Positions 26,538-35,926 of a stretch of DNA of 64,000 nt are shown here, piece by piece. Every line of letters starts with the position of its first letter. Position 1 is the first letter of the stretch. The notes beneath the pieces were generated by a model that worked only from the letters and a program-made list of their open reading frames with translations, was not told where the DNA came from and searched no databases. This stretch comes from a bacterium. Lineage in GTDB: Bacteria > Cyanobacteriota > Vampirovibrionia > Gastranaerophilales > Gastranaerophilaceae. Location: contig JAFQNF010000040.1 of the NCBI GenBank assembly GCA_017396025.1, positions 1 to 64,000 of the forward strand. Direction: 5' to 3'. The position numbers and the translations under genes were made by a program.

Positions 26538-26930
26538 TTAATTTAACACTAAAAAAGAGAAATTTAAATATCCTGCAAAACTTAACCAAAATAAATAAGG
26601 AATTAATAATAGAGAAGCAAGTTTTGAGTGCTTAAAGAAGGTAATTATTGTTAAAACTAAGAACAAATACATGAATACTAAAATAACAAACGCTAATATT
26701 ATATTTTTCATTCCAAAAAATACAGCTGGCCAAGCAAAATTAAGAGCTAATTGAATTAAAAAGAAAGTTAATGGTAAGCGTTTTCCTTTTGTTATTCCAC
26801 CTTTTAAAAACAATAAAAAGGAAATCCCAATCATAATATATAAAACAATCCACACAGGAGTAAAAATCCAATCAGGTGGATTTAAAAAGGGTTTATTTAA
26901 ACTATCAAACCAATCTGTGTTTTTTATCAT
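26538..26930 (-). CDS. tspO: TspO/MBR family membrane protein
   Basis: 130 residues with five hydrophobic segments. WFDSLNKPFLNPPDWIFTPVWIVLYIMIG is the W..L.KP...PP.W.F...W signature of the TspO/peripheral benzodiazepine receptor family, which binds porphyrins. ALNFAWPAVFFG matches the third helix. The usual length is ~155, so it is slightly short. I start at 26930 because a -10-like CATAAT lies exactly 6 nt before; an in-frame ATG at 26948 has no ribosome site either. Confidence 0.88.
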   Translation of the reverse strand: MIKNTDWFDSLNKPFLNPPDWIFTPVWIVLYIMIGISFLLFLKGGITKGKRLPLTFFLIQLALNFAWPAVFFGMKNIILAFVILVFMYLFLVLTIITFFKHSKLASLLLIPYLFWLSFAGYLNFSFLVLN

Positions 26931-26936
26931 ATAAAA

Positions 26937-26942
26937 ATTATG
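26937..26942 (-). promoter_or_regulatory. -10-like CATAAT 6 nt before the tspO ATG
   Basis: The hexamer differs from TATAAT at one base and is separated by six bases from the ATG at 26930, the same geometry as at least four perfect TATAAT cases in this window. Confidence 0.35.
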
Positions 26943-27018
26943 GAGCATTTATCTAATATTTTCATTAGCAATTTGTATAATTTTTTATTTTGCTATAATA
27001 ATTACGAGGAGGTATATT

Positions 27019-27567
27019 ATGAATAAAAAAATATTTTTAGTTATTTTCTTGATTTTTTTATTTCCTTTTTTGTTTTTTTTCTTTGGTGTTGCTTTAATAT
27101 TCTCTCCAATATTTCTTGCTGATTTGCCATTAGAAATTAGTTGTTCTGCAAAAGAACAAAAATGTGAATCATATTCTATAAAATTTTATCAGCCATTTTT
27201 ATATATTTTTATAGGAGAAAAAGTATTAAAGAAAAATCCAGAAAAAAGAAAGGAATTAAGTGATAAATTTGAAAAGTTATTTACAGAACCCAAACAAGAA
27301 TTTTATGTTTCTGATATAAAAGAAATTTCTTGTAAAAAATTATTATATACAACATGGGGAAATTATTCCGCAAATATATATTTAAAGAATAAAAAGAATG
27401 TTCTTCTTGGTTTTTATCCTTATAAAGATGATTGTGAAAAAGCCTGTAAAATAGTGAAATCAAAACTAGAAAAAAATGGTCATGTTGAAAAATATTCTCT
27501 TATCCATAAAAAGGAAAAAACGAAAGATACAAATAATATTCTTCGCACACAACGTTCTATTGACTAA
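27019..27567 (+). CDS. Membrane-anchored protein of unknown function
   Basis: 182 residues. One long N-terminal hydrophobic stretch (NKKIFLVIFLIFLFPFLFFF) acts as signal anchor or signal peptide. The mature part is basic and has cysteines in pairs (SCSAKEQKCES, DDCEKACK). No family is recognised. A strong AGGAGG lies before the ATG, and TATAAT (26994-26999, with TGC before it) gives its promoter. Its 3' end overlaps the convergent pflA by 11 bp. Confidence 0.7.
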   Translation: MNKKIFLVIFLIFLFPFLFFFFGVALIFSPIFLADLPLEISCSAKEQKCESYSIKFYQPFLYIFIGEKVLKKNPEKRKELSDKFEKLFTEPKQEFYVSDIKEISCKKLLYTTWGNYSANIYLKNKKNVLLGFYPYKDDCEKACKIVKSKLEKNGHVEKYSLIHKKEKTKDTNNILRTQRSID

Positions 27568-28303
27568 TTAATTTCTTTTCGTGTTTATAGCCCTTAAAAA
27601 CATCTAATTTGGCTTTTAATGCTTCTTCTTTTGTTAATGGAGGCAAATCTTTAAGTGGATATTCAATACCTAAATTTTCATACTTAGGAACAGCCATATT
27701 ATGATATGGAAGAATATCAAGTGCTTTTAGGCTTTTTAAATGAGCCATAAACTTTCCTAATTCAGTTAAATCTTCTTCGTTATTTGTTAAAGTAGGAACA
27801 ACAACATGCCTTACCCACATTGGAATTTCTTTTTCTGATAAATATTTTGCAAATTCTAAAATATTTTTATTTGAAAAACCTGTTAAAGTTTTGTGTTTTT
27901 CATCATTAATATGCTTAATATCAAGCATAACAAGGTCTGTATATTTTAATAATTCATCAATTTTTTCTGTATTATTTGAGTTAAATGTGACTCCCGACGT
28001 ATCAAGCGCAGTATGTATATTTTTTTCTTTTGCTTTTTTAAATAGTTCAGTTACAAAATCAACTTGAGATAATGGTTCACCGCCTGTTACTGTAATACCA
28101 CCATTTTTTAAAAATTCTTTTATTCCATCGTATTTTTTCAAAATTTCATCAACAGATATTTTTTGATTTTCGTCATAACTCCACGTGTCAGGATTATGGC
28201 AATATTGGCAACGCATAGGACACCCTTGCATAAAAACCACCATTCTTATGCCTGGTCCATCTACTGTTCCAAATGATTCTATTGAATGAATATTCCCTAA
28301 CAT
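27557..28303 (-). CDS. pflA: Pyruvate formate-lyase activating enzyme (radical SAM)
   Basis: 248 residues. GCPMRCQYCHNPDTW carries the CxxxCxxC iron-sulfur cluster ligands of radical SAM enzymes and is close to E. coli PflA. GGITVTGGEPLSQ is the SAM-binding GGE motif. It abstracts hydrogen from the radical glycine of pyruvate formate-lyase; here that glycine is in the separate 79-residue protein just upstream. A terminator-like hairpin lies between them, and pflA has its own TATAAT exactly 6 nt before the ATG with no Shine-Dalgarno, so it is probably transcribed as a leaderless mRNA. Confidence 0.93.
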   Translation of the reverse strand: MLGNIHSIESFGTVDGPGIRMVVFMQGCPMRCQYCHNPDTWSYDENQKISVDEILKKYDGIKEFLKNGGITVTGGEPLSQVDFVTELFKKAKEKNIHTALDTSGVTFNSNNTEKIDELLKYTDLVMLDIKHINDEKHKTLTGFSNKNILEFAKYLSEKEIPMWVRHVVVPTLTNNEEDLTELGKFMAHLKSLKALDILPYHNMAVPKYENLGIEYPLKDLPPLTKEEALKAKLDVFKGYKHEKKLISQ

Positions 28304-28309
28304 AATTTC

Positions 28310-28315
28310 ATTATA
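28310..28315 (-). promoter_or_regulatory. TATAAT 6 nt before the pflA ATG
   Basis: A perfect -10 box on the minus strand is spaced from the start codon by GAAATT. It follows the terminator hairpin, suggesting that pflA can be expressed apart from the two lyase genes. Confidence 0.55.
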
Positions 28316-28320
28316 AAATA

Positions 28321-28352
28321 AAAAAGAGGAGATAAATCATCCCCTCTTTTTT
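28321..28352 (-). terminator. Terminator between the glycyl-radical gene and pflA
   Basis: GAGGGGAT pairs with ATCTCCTC (one G-U pair), flanked by A and T runs on both sides, so it can act in either direction. It lies 15 bp after the stop of the small lyase subunit. Confidence 0.7.
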
Positions 28353-28366
28353 TTATTAATATTCCC

Positions 28367-28606
28367 TTATCCTAAGTTTGAGTGGAAAGTTCTCGCTATA
28401 ACATCATCTTGTTGTTCCTTTGTTAGGTTGATGAAGTTTACTGCATAACCTGAAACTCTTACTGTTAATTGAGGATATTTCTCTGGATGTGCTTGCGCAT
28501 CCAATAGAGTATCACGATTGAAGACGTTAACGTTCAAATGGTGTCCACCTTTTTCAACGTATGCGTCTAAAAGATTGATTAAGTTTTCTTCTTGCATTGT
28601 CGCCAT
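28367..28606 (-). CDS. Separate glycyl-radical subunit of pyruvate formate-lyase
   Basis: 79 residues, equal to the C-terminal domain of PflB and nothing more. [18 protein letters not shown] and [18 protein letters not shown] match PflB text, with the radical glycine at Gly53 (RVSGY). In E. coli this is Gly734 of the 760-residue PflB. The gene has its own start and ribosome site (AGAGG, 8 nt before ATG), so it is made as an independent chain. E. coli GrcA/YfiD is a stand-alone glycyl-radical protein that rescues damaged PflB, but it has an unrelated N-terminal part and accompanies an intact PflB. Here the large chain lacks this domain, so the small one must complete the enzyme. Confidence 0.9.
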   Translation of the reverse strand: MATMQEENLINLLDAYVEKGGHHLNVNVFNRDTLLDAQAHPEKYPQLTVRVSGYAVNFINLTKEQQDDVIARTFHSNLG

Positions 28607-28639
28607 TATATTAACCTCTTTCTTTTATCTAATATTATC

Positions 28640-28777
28640 TTCGCAACAGCCGCCTTCTTGTCTGTTGCCCTTTCGGATGTACTGCTTCACTTCGCATTTG
28701 CTGTCGTTCAGCTACATCCTCCTCTTTATAGGGTTCGTTCGGTTTTAAACCTCACTCCACCCTTTCGCAACAGCCGC
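28640..28777. repeat. Small insertion with 14-bp direct repeats at the end of the large lyase gene
   Basis: The 14-mer TTCGCAACAGCCGC occurs at 28640-28653 and again at 28764-28777. Between them is a 110-bp segment with an inner inverted repeat GGATGTA/TACATCC (28675-28719). On the minus strand it carries GAACGACAGCAA and TGCGAAGTGA, which also occur in the 98-bp units at 6753. Removing one repeat plus the insert restores a different C-terminus (GCCEDNIR) followed 18 bp later by the small-subunit ATG. This supports a recent insertion. Confidence 0.75.
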
Positions 28778-30830
28778 AATCTAAATCGATTGTTAGGTCG
28801 TCCATAAATATCTCATCTTTTCCTAGTGCATTTGGAATAATTGAGAATGTATTTGAAATGCCATCTTGTGCATCAGAAAATGGTAATTTTGCAACAGAAG
28901 CTAATGATGCAATTGCACCATGAGTATCTCTTCGATGCATTGGATTAGCCCCAGGAGCCATTGGCACGCCTGCTTTTCTACCATCTGGAGTACTTCCTGT
29001 TTTCTTACCATAAACAACATTTGATGTAATTGTTAAAATAGACATTGTTGGAATTGAGTTTCTATATGTATGATGTTTCCTAATTTTGCTCATAAAACGA
29101 GAAACTAAATCAACAGCTATTTGGTCAACTCTATCGTCATCATTACCATACTTAGGGAAATCACCCTCAACTTCATAGTCAACAACCAAACCATTTTCAT
29201 CTCTGATTGTTCTTACTTTTGCATATTTTATTGCAGAAAGTGAATCAGCAACAACTGATAAACCAGCAATACCTGTTGCAAAATAACGTTTTACATCTCT
29301 ATCGTGCAACGCCATTTGTGCTCTTTCGTAGCAATATTTATCGTGCATATAATGAATTACATTTAATGTATTAACGTATAGTCCAGCAAGCCATTCCATC
29401 ATTTGGTCATAGCGTTCCATAACTTCATCAAAATCTAAATATTCAGAAGTAATTGGACGATATTTTGGAGCAATTTGTTCTTTTAATCTTTCATCAACAC
29501 CGCCGTTAATTGCATACAATAAACATTTTGCCAAATTTGCACGAGCTCCAAAGAATTGCATTTCTTTACCAACAACCATTGAAGATACACAGCATGCAAT
29601 AGCATAATCATCACCGTGTGTAACTCTCATTAAATCATCATTTTCATATTGGATTGATGATGTTGATATAGAAATTCTCGCACAGTATTCTTTAAATCCT
29701 CTTGGCAGTTTTGTTGACCATAAAACAGTTAAATTTGGTTCTGGTGCAGTACCTAGATTTTCTAAAGTATGTAGATATCTAAATGAGTTTTTAGTTACAA
29801 GTGGGCGACCATCTACGCCAACACCACCTATTGATTCTGTAACCCAAGTAGGATCGCCAGAAAATAAAGTATTATATTCTGGTGTTCTTGCAAATTTAAC
29901 CAATCTCAATTTCATAATGAAATGGTCAATCATTTCTTGTGCTTGAGATTCTGTAATAATGCCTCTTTTTAAATCTCTCTCAATATATATATCAACAAAA
30001 GTAGATGTTCTACCAATACTCATTGCTGCACCATTTTGCTCCTTGATTGCAGCTAAGTAGCCAAGATATAACCATTGAATAGCCTCTTGTGCAGTTTGCG
30101 CTGGTCTTGTAATATCAAAACCATAAATTCTACCAAGTTCAGCCATTTCATTTAAAGCTCTAATTTGTTCAGCAATTTCTTCTTTTAATTGAAGTTTTTC
30201 AGCATTCATTTCTCCAGCTAAAGAAGCATGTTGTTCTTTTTTATCTTCAATTAGTCTATCAATACCATATAATGCAATTCTTCTGTAGTCTCCGATAATA
30301 CGACCACGTCCATAAGCATCTGGAAGTCCTGTTAAAATTGCGGCGTGTCTTGCAGCTTTCATTTCTGGTGTGTAGCAATCAAAAACACCTTGATTGTGTG
30401 TTTTTCTATATTTTGAAAAGAATTCAGAAATTTGTGGATTTATTTTATAACCATATGATTTACAAGCAGCCTCGGCCATTCTAATTCCACCAAATGGTTG
30501 CATTGAACGTTTTAAAGGTGCATCAGTTTGAAATCCAACAATCTTTTCTAATTCTTTATCGATATAGCCAGCACTGTGAGATGTTATTGTAGATACAATT
30601 TCTGTATCCATATCAATAACTCCACCATTTTCACGTTCTTTCTTTAATAAATCACAACAAGTTTGCCATAACTTTGTTGTTGCCTCTGTTGGACCCTCTA
30701 AAAAACTAGCATCACCCTCATATAATGTATAGTTTGTTTGTATAAAATCCCTAACGTTTATTTCTTGTTGCCATTTTCCTGGCTTGAATTGTATTTTATT
30801 AGAGACTTCTTCTGTCGTAGCCATTGCCAT
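28752..30830 (-). CDS. pflB: Pyruvate formate-lyase large chain lacking the glycyl-radical domain
   Basis: 692 residues, matching E. coli PflB up to PNALGKDE. The catalytic Cys pair is present ([10 protein letters not shown], Cys413-Cys414), as are [18 protein letters not shown] and [19 protein letters not shown]. The chain then diverges into [13 protein letters not shown] and stops; the RVSGY domain is encoded by the next gene. It converts pyruvate and CoA to acetyl-CoA and formate in anaerobic fermentation. The last four residues (ERVE) come from the 124-bp insertion; the inferred older ending was EDNIR. The ribosome site GGGAG lies before the ATG. A Fur/PerR-like box lies in the leader. 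Confidence 0.93.
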   Translation of the reverse strand: MAMATTEEVSNKIQFKPGKWQQEINVRDFIQTNYTLYEGDASFLEGPTEATTKLWQTCCDLLKKERENGGVIDMDTEIVSTITSHSAGYIDKELEKIVGFQTDAPLKRSMQPFGGIRMAEAACKSYGYKINPQISEFFSKYRKTHNQGVFDCYTPEMKAARHAAILTGLPDAYGRGRIIGDYRRIALYGIDRLIEDKKEQHASLAGEMNAEKLQLKEEIAEQIRALNEMAELGRIYGFDITRPAQTAQEAIQWLYLGYLAAIKEQNGAAMSIGRTSTFVDIYIERDLKRGIITESQAQEMIDHFIMKLRLVKFARTPEYNTLFSGDPTWVTESIGGVGVDGRPLVTKNSFRYLHTLENLGTAPEPNLTVLWSTKLPRGFKEYCARISISTSSIQYENDDLMRVTHGDDYAIACCVSSMVVGKEMQFFGARANLAKCLLYAINGGVDERLKEQIAPKYRPITSEYLDFDEVMERYDQMMEWLAGLYVNTLNVIHYMHDKYCYERAQMALHDRDVKRYFATGIAGLSVVADSLSAIKYAKVRTIRDENGLVVDYEVEGDFPKYGNDDDRVDQIAVDLVSRFMSKIRKHHTYRNSIPTMSILTITSNVVYGKKTGSTPDGRKAGVPMAPGANPMHRRDTHGAIASLASVAKLPFSDAQDGISNTFSIIPNALGKDEIFMDDLTIDLDCGCCERVE

Positions 30831-30875
30831 TTTAATCTCCCTATTAACTTAGTTTATTTCGACTTGTTAAATAAA

Positions 30876-30910
30876 TGATAATTAATATCATATTTTCTTA
30901 AAACAGTATA
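30876..30910 (-). promoter_or_regulatory. Promoter of the lyase operon with a Fur/PerR-type box
   Basis: An extended -10 (TGC-TATACT, 30905-30910) on the minus strand is followed by TGATAATTAATATCA (30876-30890). This matches the 7-1-7 Fur-family consensus TGATAATnATTATCA at 13 of 14 defined positions and lies just downstream of the expected start, as a repressor site would. No regulator of this family is encoded in the window. Confidence 0.45.
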
Positions 30911-30968
30911 GCACAAACAAAAAATTATTGCACGAGTCAAAAAAAAATCTTTATATAAGTTTTACATT

Positions 30969-33900
30969 TTACATCAAAATAACAGGCAAATTATTTTCTT
31001 CTGCAAATTTTAGAAGTTCATCTGGAACTTCAGCCAAAGAATTTTCTTTTGCAATGACTGCCTGTATTTTTGGGGTATACCCAACAATCTCATTATGTCC
31101 AAGTTGTTCTTTATCAATCAATTCATCTTGATATTTTTGAATTGCTTCTTTTAGCTGCTTGCCCGTTACCGTATGTGCACCAATTTTAAATTCTTTTTTA
31201 TCACAAAATTCACTCAATGAGGTTTTAGGAGCAAGAACTGTTTTATAAAATTCTGCATATTCAGAATCTGTTATTTGAGATGAATCTATGTTTAAATTTT
31301 TTAAAAGTTCATTTTTAAAGTTAGACCTGCAACCACCGGCATAACCATCATAAATTAAAGACATAACATTTGAAAAATCTTTAGCAGTTCCAGATCCTTG
31401 ATTAGATTTATTTTGATTAATTATGTTTGTATTTATTTCAGAAAGTAATACACCATGTTTCCTATTACAGTATGTTCTTTTGTACTTTGGCGAAATCAAT
31501 GATTCAGACAACACACCACCATTTAATGGAGATGATAATAATTTTACTGTATTCAAACTATTGTATATATAATTTTCATCAACCATATGAACAAGGAAAC
31601 GCAAATCTTCTTTTTTCTTTCCTTTTGCAAAGCCAAATTCACCCATATCTTGGTCATTTTTAAGTTTATGTAAGTTAATGACTTTATATTCTTTGCCATC
31701 TTTTGTTTCAACATGATTCTTTAGCTTTGATGGAAGAACTATTTTATCTGTAAACAAAGCATTACCAGTAGAATATAAGAAATCCAAGTTGTTTTGAATT
31801 GGAGCTATATTTTCTTCATCAAGACAACTCTTTAACCTTTCGTAGAATTCATCATTTACAGATTTCAAATCTGAACGAGCCATTATTTTGGCTATTTCAA
31901 AATCATTTGGGCGTCTAAATCTATAAGCAAGTTCCTTTGCTTTTAATTCTTTATCACCAGCAGAAGAATACTCTTCCGTCCAATGATGATTATCAATTAA
32001 CTCAAAAACTCTATCTTGAAGTTCCGGCGCAGCAATTATTTTCTTTATTATGCTTCTCGTATACAAAGAAGACAAATTTTGATGTCCCTTATCTACAACG
32101 CCCTCTTGTTTCATAATATCGTGAAAAATAGCAGATACTTTTAATAAACTTTTATCTAAAGCATTTAACTTTTCTATATAATCAGGGTTACTTATTGAAT
32201 GCGCCAAAACTAATAATGAATGAACATCAACACTATATGCATGTGTCGCGTGTTGTTTCTTTCCAATTGTATTTATAAATTCAGGGCAAGCCTTTATTAT
32301 ATAGTTTAATTGCTTATCAAGCTCATTATTTCCTGTTACAACTTGATTGTTGTACATAAAATTATACATACAATCATAAATTTGCTTTTCAACTGGATTA
32401 TTTTGGTCTAACTCATTTAGTTTTATAATCCCATTGTATCCTGTAATTTTTTTAATACCATCTTGTTCTTCAACTACGGCATTAATTCCAGCTTTATCGT
32501 TAAGAATTTGAATTTTTTCATCACTATCACATATTTGGTTCAAATCATTTAAAAAAGATTCTCTTGAATAAGATAATGGTAATCCTGTTCTATACATTTC
32601 AAGTTCAGGAATTGAATTTGTCATTACTTTTTCAAATTCAGTTAATTCATTTGATTTGCTAGTTGAAACAAGTACATTTCTTATAAAATTGCCTTTTGTT
32701 TCTTCCGTTATTGGCAAACTAATATTTTCAAGTGTCAAGCTTGATTCAATATCTGAAATTGCTTTATTTAAATATCCAATTTCACTTGGTTTTGTTTCTT
32801 TTAGGTGATCTCTAATCGTTTTTAAAGAGTTTAATACACCTACTCGTTCTTTAAATTTTATACCTTTTAGTGAAAGTTCTTGCTTTATAACCTTTGCACT
32901 CATTTCACCTGTTAAATTACAGTTTCCAAGGCATAAACTTCTTTCCAGTTCAAGCAATTCCGCTGCTTTTTGGAATAGTTCTTCATTTAGTACTGCTTCA
33001 CTATTTTCATCAGTTTTTTCTAAACAACTATTGTATAGTGATTGAAACTGCCCCAAATAACCAGTTGTTTTTATATGTTGAAGAATTTTTATTTGTAATC
33101 CTGTAGGCAGTGTCCCATCCTCTTTCTTATGTTCGTCAATTATTTTTGACAAATCATATGAAAGTATGCTTGAGTAATCAACTAATTTAATGACATCAAA
33201 TAAAAATGTTTCCATTTTTTTGTTTTCATCAATTAGTTTTAAAAAGGTTTCATCATAGATAATATCTTTTGTTTCTACTAATTTTTTAAGCAAATCTAGT
33301 TTATCTTGTTTGACGTTTCCTTCCTCATCAAAACAAAATTTTGCAAATATAGGCAGATTTCTGTAGCTTTTTTCGGGTTTTACACCTATTGATAAACAAG
33401 TATCATATATTTCTTTCTGCTTTTCATTTGGAAATTTGGCAAGTGTTTCCATAACATTCCCTGCATCCTGATAACTTTTGAATGTTCGAACAAGTTTTAT
33501 TGCTAGCGCAATTTTGTCTCTATCAATATTTCCATCTGAATTTTTTACGTTTTCTAGAATGGTTTTAATTTCATATAATTCTACTGGTCTATAAGAATTA
33601 ACTTTTCTATTTGCACGCAAAAGACTGTACATATAATTCAAATTGGATTTTTCAAATTCTCCATCTTTATTTTTTAAACATTCAATAATTCCAGTAATTT
33701 CATCACCAAATAAGGATCTTGTTACTTTTGGTAGTGCAGCTTTTTTTATAGAATTTTTTATTGTAGATAGAGTTCCTTTTATTCCTTTTTCTTTTTGTTG
33801 TGGTGGATAAAATAATTCAATAACTTCTTGTGCGATAGGACTAAATTCGCCTGTTTTCATATCAATACTCGCAAGTGCTGTTCTTCTTGAATCATATGAA

Positions 33901-35156
33901 TCAACACCAAGTTCTTCTAGTTCCTTTATTTTATCCATTATTTTTTTATCAAATAAATTTGTTTTAGGATTTAAATAATTTTGTGTTGCATATATAGCCG
34001 AATCTATTGGCATTTCATCTGTTAATGCTTTAAAATCTTCAATATTTGAATCATTTACAACATTAAATAGTTTCATTAACGTAAGTGAATCAGATGTTAT
34101 GATTTTTTCATTTTTTTGTTCTTTTTTATCTATTAAAAAGGATACTGTTTCATCTACAAAATCAATATCGTGTTCGAAAATTTTATCCATTATAAATGGA
34201 GAAATTTTTACTCCAATATTTTTATAATCTATTAACTTAATAAAAATATCTTTTTTTCTTTTGTCTGTTTCTATATCCTTTGTTACTTTTGCCAAAAATA
34301 CAGCAGGGTCAGAACTCCAAGAATATTCTGATTTAACACTTCCTGATATAAAATGGTCAAAGTCTTGATTTGGAATTTCTTCATCTTCAAAAAGTGTAAT
34401 TATTCTTTTTTGTTCTTCTAATGTTAAAGAACTACCTAATAATGCCTCTTTATCTTTTTCTGAAGAAAGAAGACCTTTAAGTTGCATATACGTACTAAAA
34501 CTTTCATTAACTTCTTCTAGAGATGGAATTTGTTCATGTTTATCCCTATACGTATATTCAGTTAAATTATTTAACCATTTAAGCTTATCAACATCTTCAA
34601 CATTTTCTTTTTTCAATATTTCTTCTACTATTTTTTTATATTTTTCATGTTCTTCATCTGTAAGCCTAGATGTTGATATATTTCTAATTAAAGATACAGC
34701 AGTTTTTACATTATCTTCATTCATATTCGGCATTATTTGTACAATATCTTTTGAAGTATTTTCCCATCTTTCTACTTCTTTATCCATCCACACATTATTA
34801 AGTCCATAAATAATGAGTGTTGTGTAATTTTCAACAGCTTTCTCTCCTAAAGGGAGCAATTCTTGCATTATATTTTTCTTCAATTCTAAAGCTTGTTCAT
34901 CTTTTCTCCAATGAAATGAACATTTAATTCTCTTTAACTGCGTGTCAATAAAATCATTGCTTTCAGAATTATTATTTCCAAAACTTACATTATGTTTTTT
35001 TATTCCAACCGCATTCTGCCAATATGAAGGATTTGTAGGTGTTTCTTTTAAATTGCTTTTTTCCGCATTACTAGTTTGTCCCTTTTTGTTTTCGGGTTTA
35101 TTTTTTTTAATTTTCTGAGGATTTATATTAATCTTATTTATTTCATTGAAATCCAT
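30969..35156 (-). CDS. Giant HD-domain protein of unknown role
   Basis: 1395 residues. Residues about 970-1075 form an HD phosphohydrolase-like domain: HAYSVDVHSLLVLAH, FHDIMKQEG and DNHHWTEE supply His, His-Asp and the late His pair of metal ligands. Before it lies ~900 residues of helical, repeat-like text; after it a region with RKHGVLLSEIN and GGCRSNF. The N-terminus is basic and polar, with NVSFGNNN near residue 60. A comparable NISFG occurs in the 414-residue protein at 47297. There is no signal peptide or membrane segment. Nucleotide or second-messenger hydrolysis is possible. The start is the ATG at 35156, with AAGGAAG upstream. Confidence 0.75.
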   Translation of the reverse strand: MDFNEINKININPQKIKKNKPENKKGQTSNAEKSNLKETPTNPSYWQNAVGIKKHNVSFGNNNSESNDFIDTQLKRIKCSFHWRKDEQALELKKNIMQELLPLGEKAVENYTTLIIYGLNNVWMDKEVERWENTSKDIVQIMPNMNEDNVKTAVSLIRNISTSRLTDEEHEKYKKIVEEILKKENVEDVDKLKWLNNLTEYTYRDKHEQIPSLEEVNESFSTYMQLKGLLSSEKDKEALLGSSLTLEEQKRIITLFEDEEIPNQDFDHFISGSVKSEYSWSSDPAVFLAKVTKDIETDKRKKDIFIKLIDYKNIGVKISPFIMDKIFEHDIDFVDETVSFLIDKKEQKNEKIITSDSLTLMKLFNVVNDSNIEDFKALTDEMPIDSAIYATQNYLNPKTNLFDKKIMDKIKELEELGVDSYDSRRTALASIDMKTGEFSPIAQEVIELFYPPQQKEKGIKGTLSTIKNSIKKAALPKVTRSLFGDEITGIIECLKNKDGEFEKSNLNYMYSLLRANRKVNSYRPVELYEIKTILENVKNSDGNIDRDKIALAIKLVRTFKSYQDAGNVMETLAKFPNEKQKEIYDTCLSIGVKPEKSYRNLPIFAKFCFDEEGNVKQDKLDLLKKLVETKDIIYDETFLKLIDENKKMETFLFDVIKLVDYSSILSYDLSKIIDEHKKEDGTLPTGLQIKILQHIKTTGYLGQFQSLYNSCLEKTDENSEAVLNEELFQKAAELLELERSLCLGNCNLTGEMSAKVIKQELSLKGIKFKERVGVLNSLKTIRDHLKETKPSEIGYLNKAISDIESSLTLENISLPITEETKGNFIRNVLVSTSKSNELTEFEKVMTNSIPELEMYRTGLPLSYSRESFLNDLNQICDSDEKIQILNDKAGINAVVEEQDGIKKITGYNGIIKLNELDQNNPVEKQIYDCMYNFMYNNQVVTGNNELDKQLNYIIKACPEFINTIGKKQHATHAYSVDVHSLLVLAHSISNPDYIEKLNALDKSLLKVSAIFHDIMKQEGVVDKGHQNLSSLYTRSIIKKIIAAPELQDRVFELIDNHHWTEEYSSAGDKELKAKELAYRFRRPNDFEIAKIMARSDLKSVNDEFYERLKSCLDEENIAPIQNNLDFLYSTGNALFTDKIVLPSKLKNHVETKDGKEYKVINLHKLKNDQDMGEFGFAKGKKKEDLRFLVHMVDENYIYNSLNTVKLLSSPLNGGVLSESLISPKYKRTYCNRKHGVLLSEINTNIINQNKSNQGSGTAKDFSNVMSLIYDGYAGGCRSNFKNELLKNLNIDSSQITDSEYAEFYKTVLAPKTSLSEFCDKKEFKIGAHTVTGKQLKEAIQKYQDELIDKEQLGHNEIVGYTPKIQAVIAKENSLAEVPDELLKFAEENNLPVILM

Positions 35157-35275
35157 AAAAGACAAACTTCCTTACATTCCTTTATTTTTATCGGAATGAT
35201 AGTTGAAAACTTTAATGATAATTTTGTTTATGTTATGATTTGTTACTAGGTTAGCCAAACAGAGGGTTTTATATT

Positions 35276-35926
35276 TTGAATAAGCTTATTACAGCTCAAG
35301 AAGCAGCAAAAAAAATAAAAGATAATTCTACACTTATGGTTGGTGGTTTTTTAAGTTGTGGAACACCACATATTATTTTGGATGCAATATCAAAAGAGAA
35401 TATAAAAAATTTAACTCTTATTAGCAATGATACTTCAGTACCAAATAAAGACAAAAGCAAGTTGATAGAAAATGGTTTGGTTAAAAAAGTCATTACAACC
35501 CACATTGGTACAAACCCTATAACAGGTCAAAAAATGCAATCGGGAGAACTTGAAGTTGAATTTTATCCAATGGGTACTTTAGTTGAAAAAATTCACGCTA
35601 AAGGTTCAGGACTTGGCGGAGTTTTAACACCAACTGGTGTCGGCACTATTTTAGAAGAAGGGAAAAAGATTGTTGAAATAAAGGGCAAAAAGTTTATTTT
35701 TGAAGAACCTTTAGGTGCTGATGTTGCGGTTATTTACGGTACAACTGTTGATAAGTATGGTAATGTTAAATATGAAGGTACAACACGAAACTTTAATACA
35801 TCAATGGCAACTGCCGCAGATATGGTAATTGTTCAAGCAGAAAAGTTTGTTGATGAAATAAATCCTGATGAAGTAGTCATACCAAGTATTTTTATTGATT
35901 ATATTGTTAAAGAGGAGGAAAACTAA
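35276..35926 (+). CDS. 3-oxoacid / acetate-acetoacetate CoA-transferase, subunit A
   Basis: 216 residues. VGGFLSCGTPHIILDAI near residue 22 corresponds to the family's GGFxxxGxP motif, and GSGLGGVLTPTGVGT follows as in AtoD/CtfA. With subunit B it moves CoA between acyl groups such as acetate, butyrate and acetoacetate. The start is an unusual TTG with AGAGGG 9 nt upstream; MNKLITAQEAA is the expected N-terminus. The stop overlaps the subunit B start (TAATG). Confidence 0.92.
   Translation: MNKLITAQEAAKKIKDNSTLMVGGFLSCGTPHIILDAISKENIKNLTLISNDTSVPNKDKSKLIENGLVKKVITTHIGTNPITGQKMQSGELEVEFYPMGTLVEKIHAKGSGLGGVLTPTGVGTILEEGKKIVEIKGKKFIFEEPLGADVAVIYGTTVDKYGNVKYEGTTRNFNTSMATAADMVIVQAEKFVDEINPDEVVIPSIFIDYIVKEEEN

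Noticed and set aside
28607..28751. Sequencing frameshift splitting an ordinary pflB
   Set aside because: The two parts are separated by a structured insert, the small part has its own ribosome site, and removing the insert still leaves a stop between them.
28592..28807. Rightward small reading frames across the lyase insertion
   Set aside because: They lie opposite the two lyase chains and the inserted repeat, have no ribosome site and no recognisable motif.
30875..30891. FNR site upstream of the lyase operon
   Set aside because: The dyad arms are 7 bases apart, whereas FNR needs TTGAT-N4-ATCAA; the 7-1-7 Fur-family pattern fits better.
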